From contig CP098528.1 in assembly GCA_030440445.1 (NCBI GenBank), forward strand, positions 1,550,001 through 1,614,000: DNA of 64,000 nucleotides. Reading direction: 5' to 3'. The DNA is from Halomonas sp. KG2 (GTDB lineage Bacteria; Pseudomonadota; Gammaproteobacteria; Pseudomonadales; Halomonadaceae). The position numbers and the translations under genes are program-made. The notes beneath the pieces are model-generated. The model searched no databases. It was not told the DNA's origin and worked only from the letters and a program-made list of their open reading frames with translations. This document shows positions 1 through 8,380 of the stretch, piece after piece (position 1 is the first letter of the stretch; each line of letters starts with the position of its first letter).

Positions 1-606
1 CGGGTAAAGGTGGGTAAAGAGTTGTTTACGCGCAGTGGCCCTGCGGTACTGGAAGCCTTGCATGGTCGTGGTTTTGAAATTTTTCTAGACTTAAAATTTC
101 ATGACATTCCCAATACGGTGGCAGGCGCGGTGCAGGCGGCAGCTGAGCAAGGCGTATGGATGGTTAACGTGCATGCTTCGGGCGGGCGCAAGATGATGGA
201 AGCGGCTGCTAAGCGTTTAGATGATCATGGGCTAAGTACACATCTTATTGCCGTTACGGTGCTAACCAGCATGCAAGCTGAGGATCTGCATGAGGTAGGC
301 ATAGCTGCTACGCCGGAGGAGCATGTATTGCGTTTAGCCGCATTAACTCAGCAGAGCGGATTAGGTGGTGTTGTCTGTTCAGCCCAAGAGGCGGCGCAAA
401 TCAAGGCGCTCTGTGGCAACGACTTTTTGAAGGTAACTCCTGGGATACGCCCTAGCTTTGCTGCGGCTAATGACCAACAGCGTATTATGACACCCAGTGA
501 TGCGATGCGTGTTGGCAGTACGCACTTAGTGATTGGGCGACCGGTAACACAGGCGCAAGAGCCAATGATGGCGCTAGCCGCCATAGAAGCTGAGCTGGCT
601 GACTGA
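1..606 (+). CDS. pyrF: Orotidine 5'-phosphate decarboxylase, 5'-truncated by the window edge
   Basis: Decarboxylates OMP to UMP, the last step of de novo pyrimidine synthesis, in the cytoplasm. The frame is open from base 1. The visible part begins at the VGKELF segment and contains the family hallmark [11 protein letters not shown] (the D-K-x-x-D catalytic motif) near visible residue 30. The C-terminal phosphate-binding segment VTPGIRP, followed by [10 protein letters not shown], is also present. About 30-35 N-terminal residues lie outside the window, and the in-frame GTG at base 10 is internal, not a start. It converges on lapB with a 13-bp gap. Assignment is secure. Confidence 0.95.
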   Translation, partial: RVKVGKELFTRSGPAVLEALHGRGFEIFLDLKFHDIPNTVAGAVQAAAEQGVWMVNVHASGGRKMMEAAAKRLDDHGLSTHLIAVTVLTSMQAEDLHEVGIAATPEEHVLRLAALTQQSGLGGVVCSAQEAAQIKALCGNDFLKVTPGIRPSFAAANDQQRIMTPSDAMRVGSTHLVIGRPVTQAQEPMMALAAIEAELAD

Positions 607-619
607 CGGTAATCAGCGC

Positions 620-1819
620 TTACTCGCCATCGACTCCGGTAATAGGCTTAATGGTACCCCAGCGGCGGCAGCTAGGGCACTGCCACGCCAGGCTGTCGCT
701 GGCAAAGCCGCAGCGGCGGCAGCGATGGCGGGCTTTGCCCTCTAAAAGGGCATTGGTATGGTGCTTAAGTAACAGCAAACGCGTGTCTGGCGGAGTTTTT
801 CCACTCAAACGTTGGCTTTCATGATAAAGGTCGACTAGGTAATCGAGCCCCCCCAGGCTGGGTGCCTCCCTTAGCCACTCGCCCGTTTGCTCAATAGCGC
901 TATCTACGCCATCTCTTTGATGAACGAGCTCTCCGAGGGCGATAATAATGCTGGTGTACGGTGCTTGTCCCAGCAGTCGATAAAGATGCGTTTCAAACCC
1001 TTGAATGTCGTTATTACGCTCATAGGCATGCTGAAGGGTGGGCAGCATGGTGGGAATGTGAGCAATATCCTGCTGGGGAATATGGTTTAGGCGCTCAATG
1101 GCACGTGTGTAATGCCCATTATCCATCTCCAGCTCAGCAAGTAGTAACGTCGCACGGACGCATCGTTCATCCAACTGAAGCGCTTTTTTTAAGTGCTTGC
1201 GGGCGATCGCTCGACTTGCTTGTTGTATCTCCTGCTGGGCAAGTTCACATAGCCAGTGAGCAGCAGGACGTTGCATGCCGGGCTGTTGCTTAAACAGTGA
1301 TTGAGCCACGTCGAGTGCTTCTTGCCAGTCTTTTTCGCGCTCAAGTAAATCAATCAGTAGCCGCTTGGCTTCCTGGCGGTAGATGTCATTGTCTGATTTA
1401 TCCAGCAGCGCTCTCAGCATTCGCTGGGCTCTGTCGTGAACGCCTAACGCCATAAAATCACGTGCTAGCTCAAGCTGCACATGTTCGTTAGTGCTGGTGG
1501 ATAGGGCGGGGCGAGCAAGTAGGTTTTGATGAATGCTAACGGCTTTGTCTGCTTCACCGCGTGCGCGAAACAGCTTGCCTAGCGCTATGTGGGTTTCCAC
1601 CGTATCGCTATTAACATCCAGTGCATTGACAAACGTATTGATAGCTTCGTCGGGCTGCTCATTGAGCAGGTAATTCAGCCCGACAAAGTACTCTCTCGAT
1701 AAACCAGATGGGCGAGAGTCGTGAGTGCGCTGGCGGCGGCGGGAAGCGTGACGAACACCCAGGCCAAAGCCGATGGCAATGGCTGCCAGTAGAACGCCTA
1801 GCAGCACGGCATCATACAT
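620..1819 (-). CDS. lapB: Lipopolysaccharide assembly protein B (TPR/rubredoxin protein)
   Basis: LapB (YciM) is an inner-membrane-anchored adaptor that tunes LPS synthesis by presenting LpxC to the FtsH protease. The sequence shows one N-terminal membrane helix (residues about 4-22) and then arginine-rich residues. A long series of TPR repeats follows, with a C-terminal rubredoxin-type metal knuckle having two CxxC pairs (CRRC and CPSC, residues about 365-385). At 399 aa it is close to the E. coli protein (389 aa). It abuts lapA directly (stop of lapA next to the lapB start), so the two are translated from one transcript. Family function is inferred by homology. Confidence 0.93.
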   Translation of the reverse strand: MYDAVLLGVLLAAIAIGFGLGVRHASRRRQRTHDSRPSGLSREYFVGLNYLLNEQPDEAINTFVNALDVNSDTVETHIALGKLFRARGEADKAVSIHQNLLARPALSTSTNEHVQLELARDFMALGVHDRAQRMLRALLDKSDNDIYRQEAKRLLIDLLEREKDWQEALDVAQSLFKQQPGMQRPAAHWLCELAQQEIQQASRAIARKHLKKALQLDERCVRATLLLAELEMDNGHYTRAIERLNHIPQQDIAHIPTMLPTLQHAYERNNDIQGFETHLYRLLGQAPYTSIIIALGELVHQRDGVDSAIEQTGEWLREAPSLGGLDYLVDLYHESQRLSGKTPPDTRLLLLKHHTNALLEGKARHRCRRCGFASDSLAWQCPSCRRWGTIKPITGVDGE

Positions 1820-2125
1820 TTAAGCCAGTTCCTTAAGCTCCTGAGTGCGTAGGCGGTCTAGCTCTTTGCGCTGTTGCTTATTGTGTCGCTCACTTCGTGC
1901 TAGCTGCGCTTTAAGGCGTACGTAAACACCTAGCATGGCAAGCATGCCTAAGATAACGCCGAAAGTTAACGTAGCAAGCAGCCAGACAGAGAGTGACACA
2001 GGCGGCAGTTCTGCCCAAATTAGGTTTAAGGCAATGGTTTGTTGGTTGTTGACGGCAAATAAAATGCCCACCAGTAGAACAACCAGCAATATGACGGCCA
2101 GAATCAGCCCTTTGATCCAACGCAT
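1820..2125 (-). CDS. lapA: Lipopolysaccharide assembly protein A domain protein
   Basis: Small inner-membrane partner of LapB. The 101-aa product has two hydrophobic helices (residues about 5-25 and 42-66) separated by the family's short NNQQ(T) loop. A basic, coiled C-terminal tail rich in Arg, Lys and Gln follows. This layout and the position immediately before lapB match LapA (YciS). It is probably cotranscribed with ihfB 143 bp upstream, as in other gammaproteobacteria, although a separate promoter in that gap cannot be excluded. Confidence 0.9.
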   Translation of the reverse strand: MRWIKGLILAVILLVVLLVGILFAVNNQQTIALNLIWAELPPVSLSVWLLATLTFGVILGMLAMLGVYVRLKAQLARSERHNKQQRKELDRLRTQELKELA

Positions 2126-2268
2126 GAGAGTTTCCTAGTCAGTGACGTTCATAATGGCTCTATTGTGTATGAGTCGTGGCGCGGCGTCATCCCACATAAA
2201 GTCGGATAACAAGATCAAAAGAGCCTTGCTATTGGCAACGCCGAGGTTGTGTAGCCTCGATTAGCTCA

Positions 2269-2565
2269 TTAATAGCCAAGTGCGCGGCTTGCATCTACCT
2301 GTTCGCGCAACTCTTTGCCCGGTTTGAAGTGCGGCACATACTTGCCGTCCAAGTCGACCGGGTCTCCTGTTTTAGGGTTGCGCCCGACACGAGGCTCTCG
2401 GTAGTGTAGCGAAAAGCTGCCGAACCCCCGGATCTCAACCCGTCCCCCGCTAGCAAGAGCATCGGTCATATCGTCTAAAATAATACGCACCGCCGTTTCT
2501 ACTTCTTTGGCGGATAGCTCCGGTTGACGCATCGCAATTTGTTCGATTAGTTCAGATTTGGTCAT
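2269..2565 (-). CDS. ihfB: Integration host factor subunit beta
   Basis: DNA-bending protein of the HU/IHF family that pairs with IhfA. It has 98 aa (E. coli 94). The N-terminal [11 protein letters not shown] helix, the central [11 protein letters not shown] strand and the beta-arm segment containing the invariant GRNPKTG and an intercalating-proline region are all visible. A strong Shine-Dalgarno (GGGAG) lies about 7 bases before the ATG. In many relatives rpsA precedes ihfB. Here the next upstream gene is the divergent sdhE, so ihfB has its own promoter in 2566-2770 or rpsA has been separated from it. Confidence 0.95.
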   Translation of the reverse strand: MTKSELIEQIAMRQPELSAKEVETAVRIILDDMTDALASGGRVEIRGFGSFSLHYREPRVGRNPKTGDPVDLDGKYVPHFKPGKELREQVDASRALGY

Positions 2566-2770
2566 CGGTTGGCTCCCTGCGAACTTTAATGGCCGTGACG
2601 CGCTTGCGACCTCGATAACAACAGAGTCAGCATACTGCGCATAACAGGATAAAACAATTCAGATAAAACAAGGTACTAGAATGAATATCAGCATAGGCGA
2701 AGTGAGGCGCTGGCGCGACCCTGTGGCTTAGGTATACTGGCGACTCATTTTGTAACTGGAGAGGCTGACG

Positions 2771-3064
2771 TTGAACGACGATACTTCCCCTGCAGCCATA
2801 TTGCGTAAACGGCTTTATTGGCACTCTCGCCGTGGCATGTGGGAGCTTGACCTGCTGCTGATACCGTTTCTTGAGCACCGCTTTGATGAACTGAGTGAAG
2901 ATGAGCAGCTAGCCTATCAGCGCTTAATTGAGGAAGAGGATCAAGATCTCTTTGGATGGTTGATGCGTCGTGAATGGCCCGAGGAGCCATCATTAAAGCG
3001 CATTGTTCAGATGATCGTAGAGCATGCAGAAAATACCGATAACTCTGCTTATCGCACGCTCTAA
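2771..3064 (+). CDS. sdhE: FAD assembly factor SdhE
   Basis: SdhE (YgfY/CptB) promotes covalent flavinylation of succinate dehydrogenase and fumarate reductase. The 97-aa product carries the signature RRGMWELD (the RGxxE flavinylation motif, residues about 20-27) and the acidic EEEDQDLFGWL segment. Translation starts at TTG, with GGAGAGG about 6 bases upstream. No ATG gives a complete protein. It overlaps ygfX by 41 bp, which suggests coupled translation. The sdhE-ygfX-nadB neighbourhood is typical of gammaproteobacteria. Confidence 0.93.
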   Translation: MNDDTSPAAILRKRLYWHSRRGMWELDLLLIPFLEHRFDELSEDEQLAYQRLIEEEDQDLFGWLMRREWPEEPSLKRIVQMIVEHAENTDNSAYRTL

Positions 3065-3422
3065 GATTCAGTGCGCTTTTCACGCATTCTTGGCATTTGG
3101 GTTGTGTGCGGTGACGGCGTGGCTTATTAGCCCATGGATAGCGTTGCTTGCGGCAGTAATCGCGATGCTGTTGCTGAGCCGTGAGTATCGCTATCAACCC
3201 ATGGGAGAGTTAAGAGTTTCAAAAAACGGCCATCACTTAAGTGCGCAGTGGTTATCGGAAGAGGGTGAGCTTGAAAACGAACAGCCTGTTAATGCTGATT
3301 ACGTGGGCCCTTGGTTAATCGGGCTCCGTGTCGGGCCGCAGCGGCTTTGGTTGTGGCCCGATAGTTTGCCTGCACACAGTCAGCGTTCGTTGCGGCGTTT
3401 ATGCCATCGTCCCGGGCGCTAG
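3024..3422 (+). CDS. ygfX: YgfX family membrane protein
   Basis: Partner gene of sdhE. The E. coli protein was described as the toxin-like CptA, but its role remains debated. The 132-aa product has a hydrophobic hairpin (residues about 15-52). A soluble domain rich in Trp follows, ending in the family-like segment LRVGPQRLWLWPDSL. The ATG lies inside sdhE and there is no better downstream start. The 3' end overlaps the end of the convergent nadB by 24 bp, so the two mRNAs would be complementary over their last codons. Confidence 0.82.
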   Translation: MQKIPITLLIARSKIQCAFHAFLAFGLCAVTAWLISPWIALLAAVIAMLLLSREYRYQPMGELRVSKNGHHLSAQWLSEEGELENEQPVNADYVGPWLIGLRVGPQRLWLWPDSLPAHSQRSLRRLCHRPGR

Positions 3423-5093
3423 CTGATCAAGTGACATCTCGGAAGCCGCTGTATTCTCCTGGTGCTTAGGCCAGTCGATAGAGTAATGCAGTCCCCGTGA
3501 TTCATGTCTCTGAAGTGCCGCCAATACCGTCAACTTTGCAAGCCACAGCGCTTGCTGTAAACGCACGCCTTCAGGGTGTCTGCGCTTGCCAGCGGTGCTT
3601 TCAAAAGCGTTGTTAGAGCCTTTCTTAGCGCTGTCAGCAACACCGTCAAGACGGTCGTTTAGAATGTCGTTAAGCTGCGTCTCAAGTTCGTTCAGCTTAT
3701 GGTGAGCGATAGTTAACCCCTGATTGCTACGAACAATCGAAACATGCTGGCTCATTGTTGCCCGCAGTTCGCTACGTATAGTCGTCAGGGCTTCCAAGGA
3801 AGTGGATGACCACTGCTGGCCTGGCAGTGGCATTGCATCGGGGGTATCGCTAAGAGTCTCTTTAGGTGCAACTGGCCGTGTCTGTGCGCATTTTTCCTGC
3901 TTGAGTAAGTGCTTTGCGCAGCTTCTGGCGTATACCAGACACTCCAGTAGTGAGTTGCTAGCCATGCGATTGGCGCCATGTAGGCCTGTGTAAGCAAGCT
4001 CACCAACCGCATAGAGATTAGTGACGTGAGTTGCACCGCGCTGGTCTGTGGCAACACCGCCACAGCTGTAATGAGCGGCAGGCACTACTGGAATGGGTTG
4101 GCGGGTTATATCAATTCCCCGGGAGGCGCAGTGTGCCAAAATAGTCGGGAAGTGATGGCGAATAGCGGCTGCTCCAAGGTGGCTGATATCTAGCCACACA
4201 TGCCCTTGGCTGCTTTGTTGGATTTGCGAATCGATAGCTCGAGCAACGACGTCTCTGGGAGCCAGCTCAGCGCGAGAATCGATATCGGGCATAAACCGAT
4301 GGCCGGCCTCATTTAGCAGGTGCCCGCCTTCTCCTCGTACGGCTTCGCTAATTAAAAAAGCAGGTCCTTCTGGGTCAAACAGACAGGTAGGATGAAACTG
4401 CTGAAACTCGAGATTCATCAGTTTTGCGCCCAGTTCAGCAGCCATCACCATGCCTTCCCCACTGCTTGGTGATGGAGTGGTGGTGTGTCGATAAAGGCCA
4501 CTTGCACCGCCTGTTGCTAGTACGATGTGCTTGGCAAGCAGTGTTTGTTGATGCTGCTGTTGATCTACGCCTTCCGCGCCAATACAGCGGCCTGTGGTAT
4601 CGCTGATTAAGTGCAGGATGGTTAAGTCACTGCGCTGAGTAATATTGGGGTGAGAAGTGACTTTTTCGTACAGCGTGTCGACTACCGCGCGTCCAGTTGC
4701 ATCGTCAGCATGAATAATACGGCGCGCGTTGTGGCCGCCTTCCCGTGTTAAATGATAAGGGTAGCGGGCGCTTGGGTCTGGATCCGGTGTAAAGGGGACG
4801 CCGTTGTCGATTAGCCACTGAATGGCATCTGGGCCGTGTGTCACGGTAAATCGAACAGCCTCTTCGTCACATAGACCATCGCCAGCAATGAGCGTATCTC
4901 GCACATGGGCGTCTAGGTCGTCGTCTGGCGAGAGTACGGCGGCTATTCCCCCTTGCGCCCAGCGGCTGGCTCCCTGGTCATCCAGAGCGGGCCTAACCAG
5001 GGTTACCGAAAGGTGGTCAGCAACTTCAAGGGCTAAGGTTAGGCCGGCGACGCCGCCGCCGATGACAAGTACGTCGGATGTTGGCGAGCTCAT
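3399..5093 (-). CDS. nadB: L-aspartate oxidase
   Basis: Flavoenzyme oxidising L-aspartate to iminoaspartate, the first step of NAD biosynthesis. It belongs to the SdhA/FrdA flavoprotein superfamily. Seen in the 564 aa: the N-terminal FAD-binding GGGVAGLTLAL motif (residues 12-22), SRWAQGGIAA, the active-site HHTREGGHNARRI-like segment around residue 115, and HYSCGGV near residue 345. Slightly longer than E. coli NadB (540 aa), with an extended linker at about residues 400-420. It lacks the rpoE-mucAB neighbours often found beside nadB in pseudomonads. Confidence 0.95.
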   Translation of the reverse strand: MSSPTSDVLVIGGGVAGLTLALEVADHLSVTLVRPALDDQGASRWAQGGIAAVLSPDDDLDAHVRDTLIAGDGLCDEEAVRFTVTHGPDAIQWLIDNGVPFTPDPDPSARYPYHLTREGGHNARRIIHADDATGRAVVDTLYEKVTSHPNITQRSDLTILHLISDTTGRCIGAEGVDQQQHQQTLLAKHIVLATGGASGLYRHTTTPSPSSGEGMVMAAELGAKLMNLEFQQFHPTCLFDPEGPAFLISEAVRGEGGHLLNEAGHRFMPDIDSRAELAPRDVVARAIDSQIQQSSQGHVWLDISHLGAAAIRHHFPTILAHCASRGIDITRQPIPVVPAAHYSCGGVATDQRGATHVTNLYAVGELAYTGLHGANRMASNSLLECLVYARSCAKHLLKQEKCAQTRPVAPKETLSDTPDAMPLPGQQWSSTSLEALTTIRSELRATMSQHVSIVRSNQGLTIAHHKLNELETQLNDILNDRLDGVADSAKKGSNNAFESTAGKRRHPEGVRLQQALWLAKLTVLAALQRHESRGLHYSIDWPKHQENTAASEMSLDQLAPGTMA

Positions 5094-5425
5094 GGGCCGG
5101 ATCCTCTTTTACATTCAAACGCGGTAGGTGCTTTTTTGCACGCTGTAGACAGCAGGGGAGGGCATCATAGCGTGACTGTTGCCACTTGGCGATGAGGGGC
5201 TGTGAAAAATTGCTTTCAGCGCATAGAGATAGCGGCTAAGCGCTCTAATGCGATAGTCAGGAGGTGGGGGCTATTTGATGATCGGATAAAACAGGAGAGG
5301 CAAAAGACAGGGTAATCAAAAAATTGAAGAGCCTTGTAAGAAGCACAAAAAAACGCTTCTCTAGCGCTCTTAAAACAAGATGGAAAACGTTTACTGCTGA
5401 AAGAAGGGGAGATGCTAATTAGATA
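5094..5425. other. Intergenic region between nadB and the tRNA operon
   Basis: 332 bases with no credible gene. It should hold the nadB promoter (near 5100-5160, minus strand) and the 3' end of the tRNA transcript. A weak hairpin with a T-run on the minus strand is listed separately. Short ORFs here lack ribosome-binding sites and read through tRNA-Leu. Confidence 0.6.
5347..5368 (-). terminator. Candidate terminator of the Gly-Cys-Leu tRNA operon
   Basis: On the minus strand a short stem (AGCGCT paired imperfectly with AGCGT across an AGAGA loop) is followed by seven T residues (complement of 5347-5353). It lies about 60 bases downstream of tRNA-Leu. The stem is only 4-5 bp, so this is a tentative call. 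Confidence 0.45.
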
Positions 5426-5512
5426 TGGTGCCCGGAGCCGGACTTGAACCGGCACGGAGTTGCCTCCGAGAGATTTTAAGTCTCTTGCGTCTACCAATTT
5501 CGCCATCCGGGC
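5426..5512 (-). tRNA. leuZ: tRNA-Leu (anticodon TAA)
   Basis: 87-nt class II tRNA with encoded CCA. The acceptor arm GCCCGGA pairs with TCCGGGC. The D-arm GGCGAAATTGGTAGACGC, the anticodon stem AGAGA/TCTCT around TAA, a long variable arm and the GGTTCAAGTCC T-arm are all visible. It corresponds to leuZ of the E. coli glyW-cysT-leuZ operon, and gene order here is identical. Confidence 0.95.
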
Positions 5513-5553
5513 AGTGCATCGCAGGAATATTGCTATTCATCGCCACACTTAAA

Positions 5554-5627
5554 TGGAGGCTGGAGTCGGAATCGAACCGGCGTACACGGAGTTGCAGTCC
5601 GCTGCATAACCACTCTGCCATCCAGCC
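5554..5627 (-). tRNA. cysT: tRNA-Cys (anticodon GCA)
   Basis: 74-nt tRNA with encoded CCA and the U73 discriminator expected for Cys. The acceptor GGCTGGA pairs with TCCAGCC, the anticodon loop reads CTGCAAA and the T-arm is GGTTCGATTCC. It is the middle gene of the operon. Confidence 0.95.
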
Positions 5628-5637
5628 TAACAAGTCG

Positions 5638-5659
5638 TTGGAGCGAGAAAGTAGATTCG
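5638..5659 (-). repeat. Duplicated 3' fragment of tRNA-Gly between tRNA-Gly and tRNA-Cys
   Basis: These 22 bases match the 3' end of the neighbouring tRNA-Gly (5715-5736: acceptor 3' strand, CCA and most of the T-arm) at 20 of 22 positions. The rest of the tRNA is not recognisable in the following 55 bases, so no tRNA can fold. It sits downstream of tRNA-Gly in the transcript, resembling the tRNA-3'-end-containing repeats known after E. coli tyrT. Confidence 0.75.
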
Positions 5660-5714
5660 ATCGGACTGGTGTTCCAGCTCACGACCTTCTCTTGCTTTGC
5701 TGCGCTATCCAAGT

Positions 5715-5789
5715 TGGAGCGGGAAAGGAGATTCGAACTCCCGACCCTCGCCTTGGCAAGGCGATGCTCTACCACTGAGCTATTCCCGC
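5715..5789 (-). tRNA. glyW: tRNA-Gly (anticodon GCC)
   Basis: 75-nt tRNA with encoded CCA. The acceptor GCGGGAA pairs with TTCCCGC, the D-arm is TAGCTCAGTGGTAGAGCA, the anticodon stem TCGCC/GGCGA flanks a loop TTGCCAA, and U73 is present. It is the first gene of the operon, 15 bases after the -10 box. Confidence 0.95.
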
Positions 5790-5804
5790 TCGACTCGAGG
5801 GCGA

Positions 5805-5832
5805 ATTATACGCATCGCTACGCGCTTGTCAA
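5805..5832 (-). promoter_or_regulatory. Near-consensus sigma-70 promoter for the tRNA operon
   Basis: Read on the minus strand, TTGACA (complement of 5827-5832) is followed by a 16-bp spacer and TATAAT (complement of 5805-5810). A GC-rich discriminator (TCGCCC), typical of stringently controlled stable-RNA promoters, comes next. It lies between pgsA and tRNA-Gly, so the tRNA genes can be transcribed independently of pgsA. Confidence 0.88.
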
Positions 5833-5873
5833 TTAATGAATTTGTCTGAAGGTTCAGTCGTCTAGAGAGCCGA

Positions 5874-6422
5874 TCACATGGAACGACTCAAGTGAGGCCA
5901 GGCCGCTTTAAGGTACTGCGCCATGGACCACAGCGTAAGAATGGCTGCAGCGTAAAGAACAACCACACCCATTAGCGCAAACTCATGTCCTGGAGGGAAG
6001 GCCAGAAGTATGAGCAAGGCAACCATCTGCAGTGTTGTTTTAAGCTTACCGATCCAGGACACCGCAACCATACCTCGCTTGCCCATTTCGGCCATCCACT
6101 CACGAAGTGCCGAAATGACGATTTCGCGGCCGATAATGACCAATGCGGGCAGTGTTAATACCAGTGTGTCAAAGCGCTCAATGAGTAGCGCCAGTGCAAC
6201 AGCGACCATCAATTTATCAGCCACAGGATCGAGAAACGCGCCAAACGGCGTTGATTGATTCCAGCGGCGGGCTAAGTAGCCATCTAGCCAGTCGGTGATG
6301 GATGCTAGTGCAAATAAGCCTGCAGCGACTGGCATACTCCAACTGAAAGGTAGGTAAAAAAGCACTACTAACAGTGGAATAAAAACGATTCTTGCCAGAG
6401 TAAGTATGTTGGGTATATTCAT
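5874..6422 (-). CDS. pgsA: CDP-diacylglycerol--glycerol-3-phosphate 3-phosphatidyltransferase
   Basis: Integral membrane enzyme making phosphatidylglycerophosphate, the committed step to PG and cardiolipin. The CDP-alcohol phosphotransferase motif (D-G-x2-A-R-x8-G-x3-D-x3-D) is complete: DGYLARR, then [11 protein letters not shown], around residues 54-76. Hydrophobic helices follow to the C-terminus. The start chosen is the ATG at 6422, which gives 182 aa, the E. coli length, and begins [12 protein letters not shown]. An ATG 30 bases upstream would add ten atypical residues without a Shine-Dalgarno. Same order as E. coli uvrY-uvrC-pgsA. Confidence 0.94.
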   Translation of the reverse strand: MNIPNILTLARIVFIPLLVVLFYLPFSWSMPVAAGLFALASITDWLDGYLARRWNQSTPFGAFLDPVADKLMVAVALALLIERFDTLVLTLPALVIIGREIVISALREWMAEMGKRGMVAVSWIGKLKTTLQMVALLILLAFPPGHEFALMGVVVLYAAAILTLWSMAQYLKAAWPHLSRSM

Positions 6423-6469
6423 CGCGGGGCGCGATCCTTGCCGGAGAGTCATGGAAGACGGAGTGTAGT

Positions 6470-6488
6470 GGGGGATATTCTATCCCCC
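6470..6488. repeat. Perfect 8-bp inverted repeat between uvrC and pgsA
   Basis: GGGGGATA (6470-6477), a 3-base loop and TATCCCCC (6481-6488). No long T-run follows on the minus strand, so it is more likely an intercistronic RNA hairpin or processing site than a strong terminator. Confidence 0.5.
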
Positions 6489-6519
6489 TTGGTGCTTAGC
6501 ATCCATGTTAACAGTAGGT

Positions 6520-8334
6520 TTATCCATTTAGAGATTGGTAAATTGTCTCAGCGAGCGAGGCATTAATGCCAGGTACGCGCGCCAACTCCTCGCGGCTAGC
6601 TTTCTGAACGCCCTGCAAACCGCCGAAGAAGCGTAATAGTTCGCGCCGTCTTTTAGGGCCTATGCCGGGAATGTCTTGAAGCGTAGAGGTGCGGCGTGCT
6701 TTGTCACGTTGGGCGCGGTGGCCGGCAATGGCAAAACGGTGAGATTCATCGCGTATATGCTGAATTAAATGTAATGCTGGCGACGCGGGGTCAAGAGGTA
6801 AGGGATTATCGGTGGTTTCTAGGAAGAGCGTTTCCAGGCCTGCTTTACGGGTGGTGCCTTTAGCAACGCCGAGCAAAATGATGTCGGTAACCGCTAGCTC
6901 GGTTAACACACCGCGAGCCATGTTCAACTGACCTTTGCCGCCATCGACGATCAAAATATCAGGCGCCACTGCCTCGCCGCTTTTTACCCGTTTAAGGCGG
7001 CGTGTTAGTGCTTGTTGCATGGCTGCATAATCATCGCCTGCGGCGACGCCTTCGATGCGGAAGTGGCGGTAATCGCTCTTGCGTGGGCCCTGATGGTCAA
7101 ATACGACACAGGAAGCAACGGTTGCTTCCCCATGGCTGTGGCTAATGTCAAAGCACTCAAGGCGCTGGGGTATTTTGTCCAATGCGAGCGCTTTCTGGAG
7201 GGCTTCAAATCGCTGAGTGAGCTGGGTTTTGTTAGCTAGCTGTGAAGCAAGCTGTTGCTCGGCATTGGTCATGGCTAGATGCTGCCACTGGGCGCGATGC
7301 CCCCGGACTTGGCTGGTGACGCGAACGCGTTTACCCGCTTGCTGTGAAAGTGCATCGGCAATCAGTGGGCTATCTTCCAGTGGGTGGCTGGTAATTACTT
7401 CACTAGGTACGTTGTGGGGTTGACCAAAGTAGTACTGGCTAACGACTTCCGTCAGCAGCATGTCCGGTGGCAGGTCGAGGTCGTTTTTAGGCGTGTGATG
7501 GCGAGCGCCCAGTAAGCGGCCATCGCGAACGCTAAGTATTGATATGCCTAGCGCGCCAGGGCGTTGGGCCAGCGCAAAGACGTCGGCATCACCACTTTCA
7601 TTGTCGACAAACTGGCGTTGCTGTAACTGGCGTAGCTGCTGTATTTGGTCACGCAACCTTGCTGCTTCTTCAAAATTTAAAGCGCGGCTGGCCGTTTCCA
7701 TCTCCTCGCTAAGAAGCTGGGTAACGTGTTCGCTTTTACCTTCAAGGCACATCACTGCATGCTCAACATCGCGTCGGTAATCTGCTTCCGAAATGAAGTC
7801 AACGCAAGGCGCGCTACAGCGCTGAATTTGGTATTGCAGGCATGGCCGAGAGCGGTGGGCAAACACGCTATCTTCACAGTTACGTATGCGAAAAATTTTC
7901 TGCATCAGCGCTAGGCTTTCTTTCACCGCTCCGCTACTTGGATAAGGACCTAAATAGCGGCCATCTCCTCGACGCTGTCGCGCGCGTTTATACTCAAGCG
8001 CAGGGTAAGCGTGTTGATCGGTCACAAATACGAAGGGGTAAGACTTGTCGTCTCTTAGCAGGATGTTATAGGGCGGACGCAGTTCTTTTATCAGCGTCTG
8101 CTCTAGCAGCAGGGCCTCTGTTTCGCTACGGGTGACAGTAATTTGGATATCGGCAATTCGTGCCACCATCGCCTGGGTTTTGGCATTAAGCTGGCCACGG
8201 AAATAGCTAGCAAGTCGAGCTTTCAGGCGCTTGGCTTTGCCGACATAGAGAGTGTTGCTGTGCTCGTCCAGCATCCTATAAACACCGGGCGAGGCACTGA
8301 CAGAGCTTAAAAATTGCTTGGCATCAAAAGTCAT
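6520..8334 (-). CDS. uvrC: Excinuclease ABC subunit C
   Basis: Dual-incision nuclease of nucleotide excision repair, acting with UvrA and UvrB. Domains in order: GIY-YIG nuclease (residues about 12-90, with GVYRM and LYVGKA), UVR domain that contacts UvrB (about 205-240, NFEEAARLRDQI), RNase H-like C-terminal nuclease (about 250-540, with ECFDISHSHG and LIVDGGKGQ), and paired helix-hairpin-helix motifs (about 545-604, IPGIGPKRRRELL). Length 604 aa against 610 in E. coli. It probably forms an operon with uvrY 46 bp upstream. Confidence 0.96.
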   Translation of the reverse strand: MTFDAKQFLSSVSASPGVYRMLDEHSNTLYVGKAKRLKARLASYFRGQLNAKTQAMVARIADIQITVTRSETEALLLEQTLIKELRPPYNILLRDDKSYPFVFVTDQHAYPALEYKRARQRRGDGRYLGPYPSSGAVKESLALMQKIFRIRNCEDSVFAHRSRPCLQYQIQRCSAPCVDFISEADYRRDVEHAVMCLEGKSEHVTQLLSEEMETASRALNFEEAARLRDQIQQLRQLQQRQFVDNESGDADVFALAQRPGALGISILSVRDGRLLGARHHTPKNDLDLPPDMLLTEVVSQYYFGQPHNVPSEVITSHPLEDSPLIADALSQQAGKRVRVTSQVRGHRAQWQHLAMTNAEQQLASQLANKTQLTQRFEALQKALALDKIPQRLECFDISHSHGEATVASCVVFDHQGPRKSDYRHFRIEGVAAGDDYAAMQQALTRRLKRVKSGEAVAPDILIVDGGKGQLNMARGVLTELAVTDIILLGVAKGTTRKAGLETLFLETTDNPLPLDPASPALHLIQHIRDESHRFAIAGHRAQRDKARRTSTLQDIPGIGPKRRRELLRFFGGLQGVQKASREELARVPGINASLAETIYQSLNG

Positions 8335-8380
8335 GGCTGGATATCGGCGCTTCTAGGCAACGGAAGCTGCGATGGTAGGT

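Noticed and set aside
2627..2878. Minus-strand ORFs across the ihfB-sdhE gap (2627-2878 and 2745-3197)
   Set aside because: They overlap sdhE/ygfX in antisense, have unlikely composition and no start signals.
4424..4606. Plus-strand ORF within nadB
   Set aside because: Antisense shadow of a well-conserved coding region with no ribosome-binding site.
5216..5778. ORFs of 72-117 codons across the tRNA cluster
   Set aside because: They read through tRNA-Leu, -Cys and -Gly genes on one strand or the other. Products such as these are familiar false calls.
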